NCBI GenBank assembly: GCA_004554075.1
Contig: SFOB01000002.1
Coordinates: 1-64,000 of the forward strand
Source of the DNA: Treponema sp.
GTDB lineage: Bacteria; Spirochaetota; Spirochaetia; Treponematales; Treponemataceae
Length of the DNA: 64,000 nt
Direction of reading: 5' to 3'
This document shows positions 15,964 through 24,384 of the stretch, in pieces (positions within the stretch are counted from its first letter, which is position 1; every line of letters begins with the position of its first letter). A program made the position numbers and the translations under genes. A model generated the notes under the pieces. The model made no database searches, was not told where the DNA came from, and saw only the letters and a list, made by a program, of their open reading frames with translations.

Positions 15964-18948
15964 ATGGATATTTTTTCGAAGCTGAATGATAAACAGACTC
16001 TGGCTGTCCAGAATACTGAAGGTTATATCCGTGTAATTGCCGGTGCTGGTTCCGGTAAGACAAAGCTTCTTGTTAGCCGTTATGCCTATCTTGTAAAAGA
16101 ATATGGAATTGATTCTGCAAACATTCTCTGCGTTACCTTTACCAATAAGGCTGCGGCCGAAATGAAAAAGCGCATTACAAATCTTATAGGCCCTGAATAT
16201 TCAACCTCACTCATCTGTACATATCATGGTTTTTGTGCCCGACTTATACGAGATAATCCAGAGAAACTCTTTCTTACTAAAGGATTTCAGATAATAGATA
16301 CCTACCAGCAGAAAACTATTATGGAAGAAATCTTTGCAAAATATGAACTCAAGTTGGACTATGCAAACTTCCAGAGTATTATGAAGAAAATTGCTCAAAA
16401 GAAGCAGGACTTGTCTTATGTACCTAAAATGAGTAATGCAGATAAAGTTCAGATTCTTCCAGAAATCATAGACCAGACTGACCAGATTATTGAAGATTAT
16501 ATGCAGCGGCAAAAAGCAATTTATTCTCTGGATTTTACAGACCTTATGAGCTACGCTCTTTATCTTTTGATAAACGATGAAGAGGTTCGTAACAAGTGGC
16601 AGGAACGTTTGAACTACATAATGGTAGATGAGTTTCAGGATAGTTCCAGTACAGAAATGAAACTTATCGATATTCTTAGTGCCCGTTACCAGAACCTCAT
16701 GATAGTCGGTGACCCAGACCAGAATATTTACGAATGGCGGGGCTCTGATGTAAAGCTGCTTGTTGATTTTGATAAAACTCATCCGGGGACTAAGACAATC
16801 ATCTTGAATCAAAATTACCGTTCTACCCCTCAGATTCTTAAGTGCGCAAATGTCTTGATAGAGAAGAATAATCTACGTCTTAAAAAAGACTTATTCACAA
16901 ACAGTGAATCTGGTGTCGTGGTAAAGCATATTCATTCCAAAAGTGAAGAGGATGAAGTGTCTTATATTGTAAAAGATATTAAGCAAATCAAAAAACTTCA
17001 TAACAAGTCCTATTCTGATTTTGCAATTCTATATCGTTCCAGTTTTCTGAGCCGGGTTATTGAACGCAAGCTTGTAGAAGAAAATATTCCTTATGAGATT
17101 TTTGGTGGTGTAAAGTTTTATCAGCGAATGGAAATACAAGATGTGATAGCTTACCTTCGTGTTATTGCCTTTAATGATGATCTTTCGTTTAAGCGTATAA
17201 TTAATACTCCCCGTCGCCAGTTTGGACGTGTCCGTGTGGCAGCCCTCGAAACAATCCGTGAGAACAACGACATGACTTTGTTTGATCAGGAAGATTTGCA
17301 GAAGAAGACACTGTACGAAGTTCTGCAAACTCATCTTGGTGACCCGGCTTTTAATGGCAGTGGTGGAGGGGCTTTTATTTCCCTGATAGAAAACATGAAA
17401 AATCTGAAAGACAAAATAAAAATCAGTGAGCTGGTTAATTGTGTCTGCATCGAATCCGGGTATGAGCAGTATATCCGCGAACTAGGAGACGAAGAACGCC
17501 TCGACAACCTTTCAGAGTTTAAAAGAATTGCTAATGAATTTGAAAATGGTTTTGGAGAAGATGTCAGCCTGGAAACTTTCCTTCAGCAGATTGCAATTAT
17601 GAGTGCAGAAGATTCGGAAAAGCCTTGCGAATCAGTAAAGCTTATGACCATTCATGCTTCCAAAGGACTTGAGTTTCCTGTTGTATTTATTCTTGGTTTT
17701 TCAGAAGGAATCTTCCCAAGTTCCAAGACAATTGAAGAGAGAAAGAAACTGGGGCTGGAAGAAGAGCGTCGCCTTTGTTATGTTGCAATTACCAGAGCTC
17801 AGGAAATCCTTTACCTTATGGACAGCGAAGGTCAAAGCCAGCAGGGTATAAAAAAACTACCTTCCAGATTTTTATATGAAATCGGAGAAGAAAATTATCA
17901 GCGAATAGGAAGAATCAGCGATGACCTTGAACGCGAAAGCTGGGGCTATATCCACCGTCTAAATCGTGAAATAATAGAAGAGTTGCCGGCTCCACAAAAT
18001 GACGGTATACAGATGATTGAACACCACATTTTTGGGAAAGGTCGAGTTCTTAGTTTTGACAGTAAACGAAAAGTTTATTCAGTTCAGTTTGAAGGGGTAA
18101 GAGAACCTCGTGCAATAAATGCCGATTATTTTAATCAGAAACATGAGAGTATTCTGCCGGAAAAAATTCCGCAGCCCATATCTCAGGAATTACAAATCCC
18201 CCATACTGTTGAAGAAGCTGTTGATGAAGATGAAGACCTCTATCGCAAACTTCCACACTATGAAAAAGAGTTTGAAGATGAGCCAGATGATTCCGAAGAT
18301 GTTGAAACTGAAGAGTATGAATTCCAGACAGAAGAATTTATAGAAGAACCGGGCGGCACTGAAGAAGGCGAAGAACTTGAAATTGAAATCACAGAAGAAC
18401 CTACCGAAAGCGATTTCCCTGACGATGAAGAAATCCCCCCTGATTTACAGAAGCTTTCAGATGAATTACGTGAAAAACTTGCAAACTCTCAAAATCACTG
18501 GAATGATCCAGATTTCCCTAAAATTGGCTGGGTTTGTACGGGTATTACAGATTTAGGTTCTCCTTCTGGTATCTGCCAGATGTGTGGTTTTCAGATAATC
18601 CGATATGTCCATCATATGTATCACATGGAAACCGGAAAACAGTTAGATTGTGGCTGTATATGTGCAGGTAAACTTGAAGGAGATATAGATAAGGCCCGTA
18701 AGCGAGAAGCCGCTTTCAAGAACAAAGAGCAGCGTAAAATCAACTTCAAAAAGAAGAAATGGAAGTGTTCATCAAGAGGAAATGAATATCTCAAAATTAA
18801 GAATCATCTGATTGTTTTATTTCATTTCCGAGATTCCGATAAATGGAATTTCTCTATAGATAATGTTTTTAACAAAAAGGCATATAAAACTCGTGAAGAA
18901 TGTATTGAAGGAATTTTCAATACATTAGAAGATTTATTATACAAATAA
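15964..18948 (+). CDS. UvrD/Rep-like ATP-dependent helicase with C-terminal zinc-binding extension
   Basis: Protein of 994 aa, against ~720 for PcrA/UvrD. Superfamily 1A motifs are intact: LNDKQTLAV (Q motif), GAGSGKT (residues 27-33), FTNKAAAEMKKR (Ia), VDEFQDSS (II, ~222), VGDPDQNIYEWRG (III), LNQNYRST (IV), MTIHASKGLEFPVVF (V) and EERRLCYVAITRA (VI). After ~680 comes an acidic linker rich in Glu/Asp, then residues ~856-905 with a Cys/His cluster (GICQMCGFQIIRYVHHM, DCGCICAGKL), probably zinc binding, and a short C-terminal domain. GAGG precedes the ATG. The tail and island setting suggest a defence rather than repair helicase, but this is inference. Confidence 0.9.
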   Translation: MDIFSKLNDKQTLAVQNTEGYIRVIAGAGSGKTKLLVSRYAYLVKEYGIDSANILCVTFTNKAAAEMKKRITNLIGPEYSTSLICTYHGFCARLIRDNPEKLFLTKGFQIIDTYQQKTIMEEIFAKYELKLDYANFQSIMKKIAQKKQDLSYVPKMSNADKVQILPEIIDQTDQIIEDYMQRQKAIYSLDFTDLMSYALYLLINDEEVRNKWQERLNYIMVDEFQDSSSTEMKLIDILSARYQNLMIVGDPDQNIYEWRGSDVKLLVDFDKTHPGTKTIILNQNYRSTPQILKCANVLIEKNNLRLKKDLFTNSESGVVVKHIHSKSEEDEVSYIVKDIKQIKKLHNKSYSDFAILYRSSFLSRVIERKLVEENIPYEIFGGVKFYQRMEIQDVIAYLRVIAFNDDLSFKRIINTPRRQFGRVRVAALETIRENNDMTLFDQEDLQKKTLYEVLQTHLGDPAFNGSGGGAFISLIENMKNLKDKIKISELVNCVCIESGYEQYIRELGDEERLDNLSEFKRIANEFENGFGEDVSLETFLQQIAIMSAEDSEKPCESVKLMTIHASKGLEFPVVFILGFSEGIFPSSKTIEERKKLGLEEERRLCYVAITRAQEILYLMDSEGQSQQGIKKLPSRFLYEIGEENYQRIGRISDDLERESWGYIHRLNREIIEELPAPQNDGIQMIEHHIFGKGRVLSFDSKRKVYSVQFEGVREPRAINADYFNQKHESILPEKIPQPISQELQIPHTVEEAVDEDEDLYRKLPHYEKEFEDEPDDSEDVETEEYEFQTEEFIEEPGGTEEGEELEIEITEEPTESDFPDDEEIPPDLQKLSDELREKLANSQNHWNDPDFPKIGWVCTGITDLGSPSGICQMCGFQIIRYVHHMYHMETGKQLDCGCICAGKLEGDIDKARKREAAFKNKEQRKINFKKKKWKCSSRGNEYLKIKNHLIVLFHFRDSDKWNFSIDNVFNKKAYKTREECIEGIFNTLEDLLYK

Positions 18949-18963
18949 AAAATAATTAACCCA

Positions 18964-18996
18964 AGACACTTCTTGTCATATCCTCCGTAATATAAT
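18964..18996 (+). promoter_or_regulatory. Island promoter copy B (dyad plus -10)
   Basis: AGACA, 5 nt, TGTCA (18964-18978), 12 nt, TATAAT (18991-18996). Upstream of the 97-aa small protein gene at 19030. The 12-nt spacer reads TATCCTCCGTAA, closely matching copies D and E. Confidence 0.75.
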
Positions 18997-19029
18997 TTGT
19001 ATAAAACTAATAAATAAGGAGGACTTTTC

Positions 19030-19323
19030 ATGTTCAAAAAACTTCTTATCACTGGAGGTATTGCTCTTTTAGGTTATGTTATAAATGATGTGAGAAAGGA
19101 ATACGATAAAAACGTCAGTGACTATAATAACCTGTTAGATAAATACAATGAAATGTCTGATTTCATCAGTAAGTGTGATTTCTATAATTATAAAGATTCC
19201 AAAGCTAACGATGCAAATTCTCGTTATATTACTGAAGTTCAGACGTTATCTGATGGTACAAAATGTAATATCAAACGAGATGTTACATCTGGCTTTAGCG
19301 TAATATCCTGTAAAGACGCATAA
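19030..19323 (+). CDS. Small membrane-anchored hypothetical protein
   Basis: Protein of 97 aa. Residues ~4-18 are hydrophobic (KLLITGGIALLGYVI), followed by a helical, coiled-coil-like stretch (VRKEYDKNVSDYNNLLDKY) and a Cys-containing C-terminal part (GTKCNIKRDVTSGFSVISCKD). AAGGAGGA lies 6 nt before the ATG. It is transcribed from island promoter B. No family recognised; it resembles in layout the products at 19424 and 25891. Confidence 0.7.
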   Translation: MFKKLLITGGIALLGYVINDVRKEYDKNVSDYNNLLDKYNEMSDFISKCDFYNYKDSKANDANSRYITEVQTLSDGTKCNIKRDVTSGFSVISCKDA

Positions 19324-19350
19324 AGAAGCAGATTTTTTTTTTTTGGAATA

Positions 19351-19383
19351 TGACATATCTTGTCATGTCCTATCTTTTATAAT
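19351..19383 (+). promoter_or_regulatory. Island promoter copy C (dyad plus -10)
   Basis: TGACA, 5 nt, TGTCA (19351-19365, perfect arms), 12 nt, TATAAT (19378-19383). Drives the 76-aa small protein gene. A run of thirteen T at 19332-19344 just upstream may end the preceding transcript. Confidence 0.78.
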
Positions 19384-19423
19384 CAAAGTATAAGACCCTT
19401 AATAAAGGTCCTGAGGAGTTATT

Positions 19424-19654
19424 ATGATAAAGAGAATTATTGGTACCTGTGTTACTGCAGCAGCTTTAGCAATGGTTGGAAAACTGGTTTCAGATTATGC
19501 GGAAACAAAACCTGGTCTGAAAAATGTAAAAGATAAGTTAAAGAAGACAGGTAAAGATTTTGCTGCAGACTGTAAAGACGTACTGGATGCTACTAAACGT
19601 GCTTTCACAGGTGAACTACCAACAGAAAACACTATGGCAGCAGAAACCTGCTAA
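19424..19654 (+). CDS. Small membrane-anchored hypothetical protein
   Basis: Protein of 76 aa: a hydrophobic N-terminus (IIGTCVTAAALAMVGKLV) then a Lys-rich helical tail (VKDKLKKTGKDFAADCKDVL). GAGGAG precedes the ATG by 6 nt. It has its own island promoter (copy C) and its own terminator (19665-19707), so it is a single-gene unit. Family unknown. High, independent expression of so short a membrane protein would suit an effector, a sensor or an inhibitor. Confidence 0.7.
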   Translation: MIKRIIGTCVTAAALAMVGKLVSDYAETKPGLKNVKDKLKKTGKDFAADCKDVLDATKRAFTGELPTENTMAAETC

Positions 19655-19664
19655 ACTTTCTCTA

Positions 19665-19707
19665 AGACAATGCTGTTGTCCCCTCCCAACTACAGCATTG
19701 TCTTTTT
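19665..19707 (+). terminator. Rho-independent terminator
   Basis: Perfect 11-bp arms AGACAATGCTG and CAGCATTGTCT around a 17-nt loop, followed by TTTT. It ends the 76-aa gene transcript and separates it from the WYL regulator gene. Confidence 0.85.
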
Positions 19708-19770
19708 ATGAATTTTATTTCCAAAACGAAATAATTCTGTGATATAATTTATAGAAGGAAAGAGAAAAGT

Positions 19771-20796
19771 ATGAATTCCCAAAAAACAAAATCTGCAGGT
19801 AAAAAACAAATCAAATTAAATTCCTGGCGAATAATGGAAATAGACAGCTACCTTCAAACAGGAAAACCTTACACTGCTGCTCAACTTGCAAAACTTGTGG
19901 GAGATCATGGTAATAATGAAAAAACAAATTTCAGCCCTCGAACAATTCAGCGTGATTTGGAATATATGCGAGATACTTTAGGTGCTCCTATCGAAAGTGA
20001 CTATAGAGGATATCGTTATACAGAACCTAACTTTTTTATAAAGAGTATTCAGATTACAGAAGGAGAGGCGTTTTCTGTCGCAGTTTTAAACCCTCTTCTT
20101 GAACAGTATCGTAATACTCCATTAGAAAATCAGCTTCGTTCAGTTTTCCAAAAAATTACTGAATGTCTTCCAGAGCGAATTAGTGTTGATACCTCTTTCT
20201 TAAATCCAAAAATAACTTTCATTCCAGACAGAACAGAAAATATAGATCCGTCATTTTTCCAGACTATTTTTGACTCTTTGAAAAATCTCTGTACTATTAC
20301 ATTCGAATATCGTCCACTTCAGAAAACATCATATATGGAACGTACATTAGATCCTTATCATGTTGTCTGCCAGAGAGGAAACTGGTATGTATTGGGAAAA
20401 TGCCACGATCGTAATGAAGTCCGTATTTTCTCATTCTCCAGAATGAAGAACATTAAGATCCTTAAGAAAAAGTTTACAATCCCAAAAGATTTCAAACCAT
20501 CAGATTATTTTGATACAGAAATGGGAGTCTGGCTTTCCGACAAAACTCCTCTTACAGTAGAACTTCTTGTAGATAAAGAAATCGGTACTTATGCGCTCAA
20601 TCGTATATGGCACTCAGAGCAGGTTGTTGAGGAACGTAAAGATGGCAGTGTTTATGTAAAGTTTGAAACTACACAGAAGAAAGAAGTTCTACGCTGGGTA
20701 CTAGGGCAGGGGCATACTGTAAAGGTTCTGGGACCGCAGGAACTATTAGATGAAGTGAAATCGGAATTAAAAAGATCTATTGAAATATATAAATAA
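19771..20796 (+). CDS. WYL-domain transcriptional regulator
   Basis: Protein of 341 aa. The N-terminal winged helix (residues ~15-85) contains FSPRTIQRDLEYMRDTLGAPIESD and YRGYRYTEP, as in DeoR-like HTH/WYL proteins. The WYL domain (~145-235) contains ITFEYRPLQK, LDPYHVVCQRGNWYVLGKCHDR and VRIFSFSRMKNIKIL; the WCX C-terminal part follows. WYL proteins of the BrxR/CapW type regulate phage-defence operons by binding palindromes and are thought to sense nucleic acid or nucleotide ligands. GAAGGAAAG precedes the ATG and TATAAT lies ~20 nt above that. It precedes the HNH-like membrane protein gene by 20 bp and is the best candidate to bind the TGACA-N5-TGTCA dyads. Confidence 0.88.
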   Translation: MNSQKTKSAGKKQIKLNSWRIMEIDSYLQTGKPYTAAQLAKLVGDHGNNEKTNFSPRTIQRDLEYMRDTLGAPIESDYRGYRYTEPNFFIKSIQITEGEAFSVAVLNPLLEQYRNTPLENQLRSVFQKITECLPERISVDTSFLNPKITFIPDRTENIDPSFFQTIFDSLKNLCTITFEYRPLQKTSYMERTLDPYHVVCQRGNWYVLGKCHDRNEVRIFSFSRMKNIKILKKKFTIPKDFKPSDYFDTEMGVWLSDKTPLTVELLVDKEIGTYALNRIWHSEQVVEERKDGSVYVKFETTQKKEVLRWVLGQGHTVKVLGPQELLDEVKSELKRSIEIYK

Positions 20797-20816
20797 GTAA
20801 CGGAGCTTTAAAAAAA

Positions 20817-22463
20817 ATGGCAAATGCAAATGATTATGAAATGTTTTCTGAGGAAGAAGTAATTGATAGAATTAGTTTAGATGATTTAGAGGAAAAACTA
20901 TATTCTGATTTAGATAATGAAATAACTGAATTGGAAATATTAAAGGAACAAAAAGAAAAAATTGGAAATCCTGATGCACTTGGTAAAGTCATCAAAAATG
21001 TTATTTGGGAGCAATTCCAGAATCAGCTAGGAGTTCAATTAGGTGAAGAGTTTATTGAAAAAAATAGAGGCCTGACTCTAGATTTAAGCAATGATGCTCA
21101 TATACAAACAACAGAGAATTTTGCAAATGGTAATATTGCTATACATAACTACATTAGCAAAGAGCAATTAGAAGAAAACTATAACAGATATAAAAATGTA
21201 CCTCATAAACAATTCCGAAAGAAATATGTAAACCCCGGTATGGATCAGACATTAGAGCGATCAGGAGAATTAAATAAAAGGGGAGTTGAAACTGTAAGAG
21301 ATATATATACTGGAAGAGAAATTCCAACTGCAAAAAAGCTAGAAAACGGAAAAGATAATCCAAAAGCTGCACAAAGAGAGCATGTAGATCCATCTAATCA
21401 TGTTTTTCAGGATATATCATTACAAATGGCATATGATAATGAAGAACTTGCAGGTATAATAAATAATCCTGAGAATTTGCAAGGATATACAACAGCAGAA
21501 AGAAACAATCGAAAGAATGACAAAACATCAGAAGAAATGGATGAAAGAGATAAAAACGAACACTGGAAGAAAGCCAATGAAAGAGCCGAAAAATTCATTA
21601 AAGAGAAAGAAAAACAAGGAGAAGAAAGATTAATAAAAGAAGGTCGCAAAACACAAAGAGAAGAAGCCTTTAGAATAGGACATACTGCTGCAAAAGCTGT
21701 TGTTTTACAACTTTTATCAGATTTTCTTAAAGAAGTTGCTTCCAAACTTATTAAATGGTTTAAATCCAATAATAAAAAATTAGATACTTTGCTTGATTCT
21801 CTAAAAGATGCAATTAAGTCATTTATAAAAGGTTTGAAACAAAAGTTGCTTAATATTGGTAACACTGTTGCTACAACAATTGCAACTGCTATTGCTGGGC
21901 CAATAGTAAATAGTATAAAGAGAGTTTGGATTTTCTTAAAACAAGGTTGGTCTTCACTAAAGGAGGCTATTACTTTCCTTAGATCAGCTGAAGCAAAATC
22001 TCAACCATTTGACATTGTTATGCTTCAGGTTGGAACAATTATAATGGGGGCCATTACTGCTGGTGGAGCTCTTTTATTAAGCGATGTTATCGAAAAAGGA
22101 TTAGTGGTATTTCCTGTGTTTAACATTCAAATACCTTTACTTGGTAGTCTAGCTAATGTTTTAGGAATATTTTTAGGAGCTGTAGTTGCAGGTATCATAG
22201 GAGCTATTGTAATTAATCTTATTGAAAAAACAATAGCAAAAAAACAATCCTTAAAAGTACAAATTGATATTGCAAGACAAACAGAAGTTGTATTAAAATC
22301 AGAAGAAAAAAAAGTTTGGGAACATCTTGGAAGCGTTTATGACGCAGTTGGACAAATTACAAACGAAACAGCTGATAGTCTTAGATCTTCTGTTCAAAAA
22401 GAAAGAAATTCATTTAAGAATTTACAAGATGATTTAGCTAGATTTCAATCACTTATCAAATAA
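20817..22463 (+). CDS. HNH-like membrane protein, paralogue 1
   Basis: Protein of 548 aa. An acidic N-terminus holds NPDALGKVIKNVIWEQFQNQ. An HNH-like signature follows: YTGREI, REHVDPSN (His ~189), then NPENLQGYTTAERNNRKND (Asn ~220). After a Lys/Glu-rich helix comes a helical, amphipathic region and a C-terminal hydrophobic domain with IPLLGSLANVLGIFLGAVVAG and AIVINLIEKTIAK, then a coiled coil. The C-terminal half and the NPDALGKVI motif recur in the protein at 26269. A membrane-anchored nuclease effector is the natural reading, but activity is not shown. It is downstream of the WYL gene and 13 bp upstream of a membrane coiled-coil gene. Confidence 0.7.
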   Translation: MANANDYEMFSEEEVIDRISLDDLEEKLYSDLDNEITELEILKEQKEKIGNPDALGKVIKNVIWEQFQNQLGVQLGEEFIEKNRGLTLDLSNDAHIQTTENFANGNIAIHNYISKEQLEENYNRYKNVPHKQFRKKYVNPGMDQTLERSGELNKRGVETVRDIYTGREIPTAKKLENGKDNPKAAQREHVDPSNHVFQDISLQMAYDNEELAGIINNPENLQGYTTAERNNRKNDKTSEEMDERDKNEHWKKANERAEKFIKEKEKQGEERLIKEGRKTQREEAFRIGHTAAKAVVLQLLSDFLKEVASKLIKWFKSNNKKLDTLLDSLKDAIKSFIKGLKQKLLNIGNTVATTIATAIAGPIVNSIKRVWIFLKQGWSSLKEAITFLRSAEAKSQPFDIVMLQVGTIIMGAITAGGALLLSDVIEKGLVVFPVFNIQIPLLGSLANVLGIFLGAVVAGIIGAIVINLIEKTIAKKQSLKVQIDIARQTEVVLKSEEKKVWEHLGSVYDAVGQITNETADSLRSSVQKERNSFKNLQDDLARFQSLIK

Positions 22464-22476
22464 CGGTGGAATAATT

Positions 22477-23433
22477 ATGAGTAAAAATCATTTAATAACA
22501 ACTAATAATAGTTTTTCAGATTTTGTACATAATAAAGGTTTAGAAATAAAACAAAACATACAAGATGCATCTGAGAAATTATCAGGCGCAAAAGCAAAAG
22601 CAATTTCTTCACAAAATGCATATAACAATACTCCTTGGTACAAGCCTGTAACAAAACACAAGCTAAACAAAGCACGTAAAGCTGCAATGGATGATTTAAT
22701 ACTTGCAAATAGTGAGTCTAATATTCAAATCTTTAAGATTCTTCACTCTATGTTAGAGTTAATATTGATTGTTTTTAAGATTCCAATGGATGCAATTGCA
22801 GGTGTAGCAAAATGGTGCGCAAATGGTTTTGAAGAAAGAGATGCAGTAATGTCTAGTATGATTACAACGATAACTCCATTTCTAAAAAACAATAAAAGCA
22901 GTGGTCGAAGAAAGAATGTTTTAGAAGGCTGCATTCGAATAATTATTGTTGTCGTTTCTGTTATTTTTATAATATTTCTTTTTTCTAAGATTTTTTCTCA
23001 TAAGAAAGCAGAGCCGACTACGGATACAGAAGCCGTTGTTATTGAATCAAATATTTCACAAGAAGTATCAGCTGAAGATACCATAGATTCTCTTCAGAAG
23101 CGAATTTCTGAACTTGAAGCCTCACTGAATGAAATAAAAAGTAATCAACAAAATATTACTCAACCAGTTAATGATATCACTCCAGATTACGTTGGGATTC
23201 AAGAACAAAATAATAATATAAATTCTCTTATAGAAGAATCTGAAAACTTTGAAAGCAATGTAATTGATAACGAATTACACATAAGTGAAGAGATTTCAGA
23301 TAGTGCTAATCTTGATGAACAAACTGGTAATAAAAAATTAGATGATGAAGAGACTATAATTGATTCTGAAATTGAAAATAGAACTACAAGTGATCTTGAT
23401 GATTTAGATATTGATTCATTATTGGATATCTAA
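22477..23433 (+). CDS. Coiled-coil membrane protein, partner of paralogue 1
   Basis: Protein of 318 aa. The N-terminal ~120 residues are helical (NIQDASEKLSGAKAKA, WYKPVTKHKLNKARKAA) with a hydrophobic stretch around LHSMLELILIVFKIPMDAI. A clear membrane helix lies at ~152-172 (IRIIIVVVSVIFIIFLFSKIF). The tail is acidic and Asn-rich with a coiled coil (IDSLQKRISELEASLNEIKS) and ends DDLDIDSLLDI. No family recognised. It follows the HNH-like gene by 13 bp with GGTGG before the ATG and is probably co-transcribed with the WYL regulator gene and the HNH-like gene. Confidence 0.65.
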   Translation: MSKNHLITTNNSFSDFVHNKGLEIKQNIQDASEKLSGAKAKAISSQNAYNNTPWYKPVTKHKLNKARKAAMDDLILANSESNIQIFKILHSMLELILIVFKIPMDAIAGVAKWCANGFEERDAVMSSMITTITPFLKNNKSSGRRKNVLEGCIRIIIVVVSVIFIIFLFSKIFSHKKAEPTTDTEAVVIESNISQEVSAEDTIDSLQKRISELEASLNEIKSNQQNITQPVNDITPDYVGIQEQNNNINSLIEESENFESNVIDNELHISEEISDSANLDEQTGNKKLDDEETIIDSEIENRTTSDLDDLDIDSLLDI

Positions 23434-23487
23434 AAAAGAATGATAAATGTACTCAAAATTTGATGTTTTTATAAATAGGGGAGTACG

Positions 23488-23868
23488 TTGAATTTAGAAT
23501 TATTAAATACATTTATGCTTCAGAAATATTGCAGTAATGTATCTGTAACTATTCTTCAAAAAGGCATAAAAAATTCAGATTTTCTAGTTTCTGACGACAG
23601 TTGCATACATCGTCTTATTGGACTTAGATACGACTCAAAAACAATGTCTGAGCCAGAAATCACAATAGTGTGTGCAAGGCATGAAATGGCAGCTGCGAAA
23701 CAAATTGCCTTTTCTCTTGGGAAACGTATTTATACTAAGTCTAAAGTTTCTGCAATGCTCTTCCATAATTATACAAACGGACAGAGACTCAGATGGCAAG
23801 ACTATAACGAAGTCGCAAAAGTTTATGCTGATTTTGTTTGTTATTCAGAAAAAATAAGAAAACGGTAA
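23488..23868 (+). CDS. Free-standing FlhB C-terminal-domain-like protein
   Basis: Protein of 126 aa with a TTG start (AGGGGAG 5 nt upstream). The stretch IHRLIGLRYDSKTMSEPEI, then AAAKQIAFSLGKRIYTKSK and GQRLRWQDYNEVAKVYADFV follows the pattern of the cytoplasmic domain of FlhB/YscU export-switch proteins. The autocleavage motif NPTH is replaced by SCIH, so self-cleavage is not expected. Such orphan domains occur near flagellar genes; here it lies in a defence-type island instead. The match is by eye and remote, so the assignment is tentative. Confidence 0.5.
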   Translation: MNLELLNTFMLQKYCSNVSVTILQKGIKNSDFLVSDDSCIHRLIGLRYDSKTMSEPEITIVCARHEMAAAKQIAFSLGKRIYTKSKVSAMLFHNYTNGQRLRWQDYNEVAKVYADFVCYSEKIRKR

Positions 23869-23884
23869 ATTATATTTTTTAGCA

Positions 23885-23917
23885 TGACATTTCTTGTCAT
23901 ACCTCCCGTGATATAGT
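23885..23917 (+). promoter_or_regulatory. Island promoter copy D (dyad plus -10)
   Basis: TGACA, 5 nt, TGTCA (23885-23899, perfect arms), 12 nt, TATAGT (23912-23917) with TG one base before it (extended -10). Upstream of the 129-aa gene at 23941. Confidence 0.78.
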
Positions 23918-23940
23918 TATCCAAAATACGGAGGTATAGT

Positions 23941-24330
23941 ATGTCAGTATCTACATTAAATAACTCAATTATAAGTTATTGCGAATTTTTCGATAAGCTT
24001 TGTAAATATCCAAGTAATATTGATATTCAATCATCCTTGGAAGCAGTTAAAAAGTATTACAACAATTATAAAACGAAAGAAAGTTTAATTAAAGAAATTC
24101 AAGATTATCTTGATAAACTCGAAACGGAAACAGCCTATGACATATTACTGTCTTATGATAAACCTGAAAACCTCTGGGCTTATGTTCACCTAATGATTGA
24201 AACAATTGAAGGGAAACATTTAAATCTCTGGGAACAAATCCGATCCTTTTCCGATATGAACGCTTTTCAGAATGGCATGGGTAAACTCTGGTCAAAAGGC
24301 CATAAAACTGTATATACAATTATGTTGTAG
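23941..24330 (+). CDS. Island-regulon hypothetical protein, short paralogue
   Basis: Protein of 129 aa. It shares NSIISYCEFFDKLCK near the start and NLWAYVHLMIETIEGKHLNLW in the middle with the protein at 25335 (QAITSYVEFMHRVID; QLWAFLHLVIEAMKKHN). It lacks the last ~60 residues of that paralogue. GGAGG lies 6-10 nt before the ATG. Both genes carry the same island promoter. Helical and soluble; function unknown. Confidence 0.65.
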   Translation: MSVSTLNNSIISYCEFFDKLCKYPSNIDIQSSLEAVKKYYNNYKTKESLIKEIQDYLDKLETETAYDILLSYDKPENLWAYVHLMIETIEGKHLNLWEQIRSFSDMNAFQNGMGKLWSKGHKTVYTIML

Positions 24331-24384
24331 GAAAGTGTCTAATCATTTACAGATTATATTTTTAATAAATGATAGTATATTCTT

